Source of the DNA: Clostridia bacterium
GTDB lineage: Bacteria; Bacillota; Clostridia; Christensenellales; SZUA-584
Reading direction: 5' to 3'
DNA: 64,000 nucleotides
Assembly (NCBI GenBank): GCA_018648645.1
Contig: JABGQS010000006.1
Span: 1-64,000, forward strand
Under the pieces are notes generated by a model. It had not been told where the DNA came from, made no database searches, and worked only from the letters and a program-made list of their open reading frames with translations. Position numbers and translations under genes: made by a program. Positions 63,111 through 64,000 of the stretch are shown piece by piece. The stretch's first letter is position 1, and every line of letters starts with the position of its first letter.

Positions 63111-64000
63111 TTATATCCTCGCGACTCCCGATTCCCGTGCCGCCTGCGCAACCGCTTTTGCAACCGCGCCACCAACTCGTGGGTCAAACGGTGCAGGTAT
63201 CACGTACTCAGGTTTCAGCTCGTCGTCCGATACGAGGTTCGCAATCGCATAAGCCGCAGCAATTTTCATGTCGTCGTTTATATCGCTCGCCCTCACATCA
63301 AACGTGCCGCGGAAAATTCCCGGGAACGCCAACACATTGTTGATTTGATTATCAAAATCGCTTCTTCCTGTGCCCACAACGCTTGCGCCCGCTTTTAGTG
63401 CCAGGTCAGGCATAATCTCGGGTGTCGGGTTGCTCATCGCAAATATAATCGGGTCGGGGTTCATAGACTTAACCATTTCCTCGGTAACAATTCCTGGTGC
63501 AGAAACACCGATGAAAACGTCGCTGCCCGCGATTACATCCTCCAAAGAGCCTTTTTTAATCTCCCTGTTAGAGATCTTCGACATCTGCTGCTTAAACGGG
63601 TTCATGCCTTCTCTTCCTTCATACAACGCGCCTTTGCTGTCGCAGAGTATCACGTTTCTAAGCCCCATGCTCATCAGCAATTCCGTTACCGCAACACCTG
63701 CCGCACCCGCGCCCGCCACAACAACTTCTTGTGTCTTCAGGTCTCTGCCCGTCAGCTTCATCGCGTTTATCATCGCCGCCGCCGTCACAACAGCAGTGCC
63801 GTGCTGGTCGTCATGGAATATCGGTATATCACACCGCTCTTTCAGCTTTTTCTCTATCTCGAAACACCTCGGTGCTGCAATATCTTCAAGGTTAATTCCC
63901 CCAAAGCTGCCGGATATCTGATACACCGTCTCGACGATGTCGTCAACTTCCTTGCTCTGCACACAAAGTGGAAACGCGTCCACGTCGCCAAACTCCTTAA
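63111..64000 (-). CDS. NAD(P)-dependent malic enzyme, 3' part (gene runs off the right edge)
   Basis: C-terminal 296 codons of a malate dehydrogenase (oxaloacetate-decarboxylating), which makes pyruvate, CO2 and NAD(P)H from malate. The frame is still open at the window edge (KEFGDVDAFPLCV). Seen are NLEDIAAPRCFEIE, the metal site IPIFHDDQHGTAVV, the Rossmann loop VVVAGAGAAGVAVTELL, and FAMSNPTPEIMPD. The missing N-terminal 90-110 residues would lie beyond 64000. With the Clostridial size (about 390-410 residues) it is the short bacterial type. Confidence 0.94.
   Translation of the reverse strand, partial: KEFGDVDAFPLCVQSKEVDDIVETVYQISGSFGGINLEDIAAPRCFEIEKKLKERCDIPIFHDDQHGTAVVTAAAMINAMKLTGRDLKTQEVVVAGAGAAGVAVTELLMSMGLRNVILCDSKGALYEGREGMNPFKQQMSKISNREIKKGSLEDVIAGSDVFIGVSAPGIVTEEMVKSMNPDPIIFAMSNPTPEIMPDLALKAGASVVGTGRSDFDNQINNVLAFPGIFRGTFDVRASDINDDMKIAAAYAIANLVSDDELKPEYVIPAPFDPRVGGAVAKAVAQAARESGVARI

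Overview
The window reads as a chromosomal segment of an anaerobic, low-to-medium GC member of the Bacillota (class Clostridia in the broad sense). The supporting signs are: Gram-positive style type IV pilus genes with no outer-membrane secretin, strong AGGAGG-type ribosome sites, a perfect HrcA/CIRCE operator, a SleB-like cell-wall hydrolase, and many oxygen-sensitive or redox proteins (rubrerythrin, a rubredoxin-glutamate synthase fusion, a ferredoxin:thioredoxin reductase, an EFR1 flavodoxin/ferredoxin, an iron alcohol dehydrogenase). No rRNA, CRISPR array, transposase or integrase is visible.

Layout. 0.1-6.6 kb (+): type IV pilus cluster (major prepilin, prepilin peptidase, two minor prepilins, a PilX-like protein with a beta-solenoid-like body, PilM, PilN, PilO). 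6.6-14.9 kb: a WYL regulator divergent from a sugar-isomerase-like enzyme (preceded by a short unlisted ORF), a zinc-ribbon membrane protein, HU, an XRE regulator with an operator-like repeat, a rubredoxin-FTR plus glutaredoxin operon, an SDR, a flavodoxin-like Fe-S flavoprotein and a bPH-like membrane protein. 15.0-15.8 kb: a palindromic GC-rich element in tandem with duplicated tRNA-Leu 3' ends, then four tRNA genes (Leu-UAA, Cys-GCA, Gly-GCC, Leu-UAG) with their promoter, all minus strand. 15.8-20.8 kb (-): SEC-C protein, NADP-isocitrate dehydrogenase, a large repeat-rich SleB-type hydrolase, flavodoxin. 20.9-29.3 kb (-): a complete F1Fo ATP synthase operon in which the delta subunit gene is absent and its C-terminal domain is fused to the N-terminus of the alpha subunit; two acyltransferase-fold genes precede it. 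29.5-35.7 kb: argJ, a JAMM/DUF4329-like protein, a polar amino acid ABC transporter, two paralogous DUF4203-like membrane proteins, a small zincin. 35.7-49.3 kb (mostly -): rubredoxin-GltB fusion, rubrerythrin, a 59-residue zinc ribbon (+), an operon of DUF362 protein, GNAT-phosphoglycerate mutase fusion and iron alcohol dehydrogenase, an orphan sugar-binding lipoprotein, sirtuin, DegV, aminotransferase, and a DUF5058/membrane partner/M20 peptidase operon. 49.4-58.0 kb: AEC transporter, flavin reductase/MBL pair, NlpC/P60 lipoprotein, a MerR regulator divergent from EFR1 with matching 19-bp-spacer promoters, groESL, dCMP deaminase and two small membrane proteins. 58.2-64.0 kb: a type IIA topoisomerase pair with a GyrA box and an unusual lysine in the quinolone-resistance region, a small unknown protein, and the 3' part of a malic enzyme that runs off the right edge.

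How the genes fit together. The redox genes suggest an anaerobe that moves electrons through rubredoxin and ferredoxin domains to thiols, peroxide and glutamate synthesis. Energy conservation uses an F-type ATP synthase of unusual stalk architecture. The most unexpected structures are the delta-alpha fusion, the tRNA-linked palindromic tandem element, the rubredoxin-FTR/glutaredoxin unit, the GNAT-aPGM fusion with an internal start, and the DUF5058/M20 membrane system. All functional calls rest on reading motifs by eye; no database search was run.
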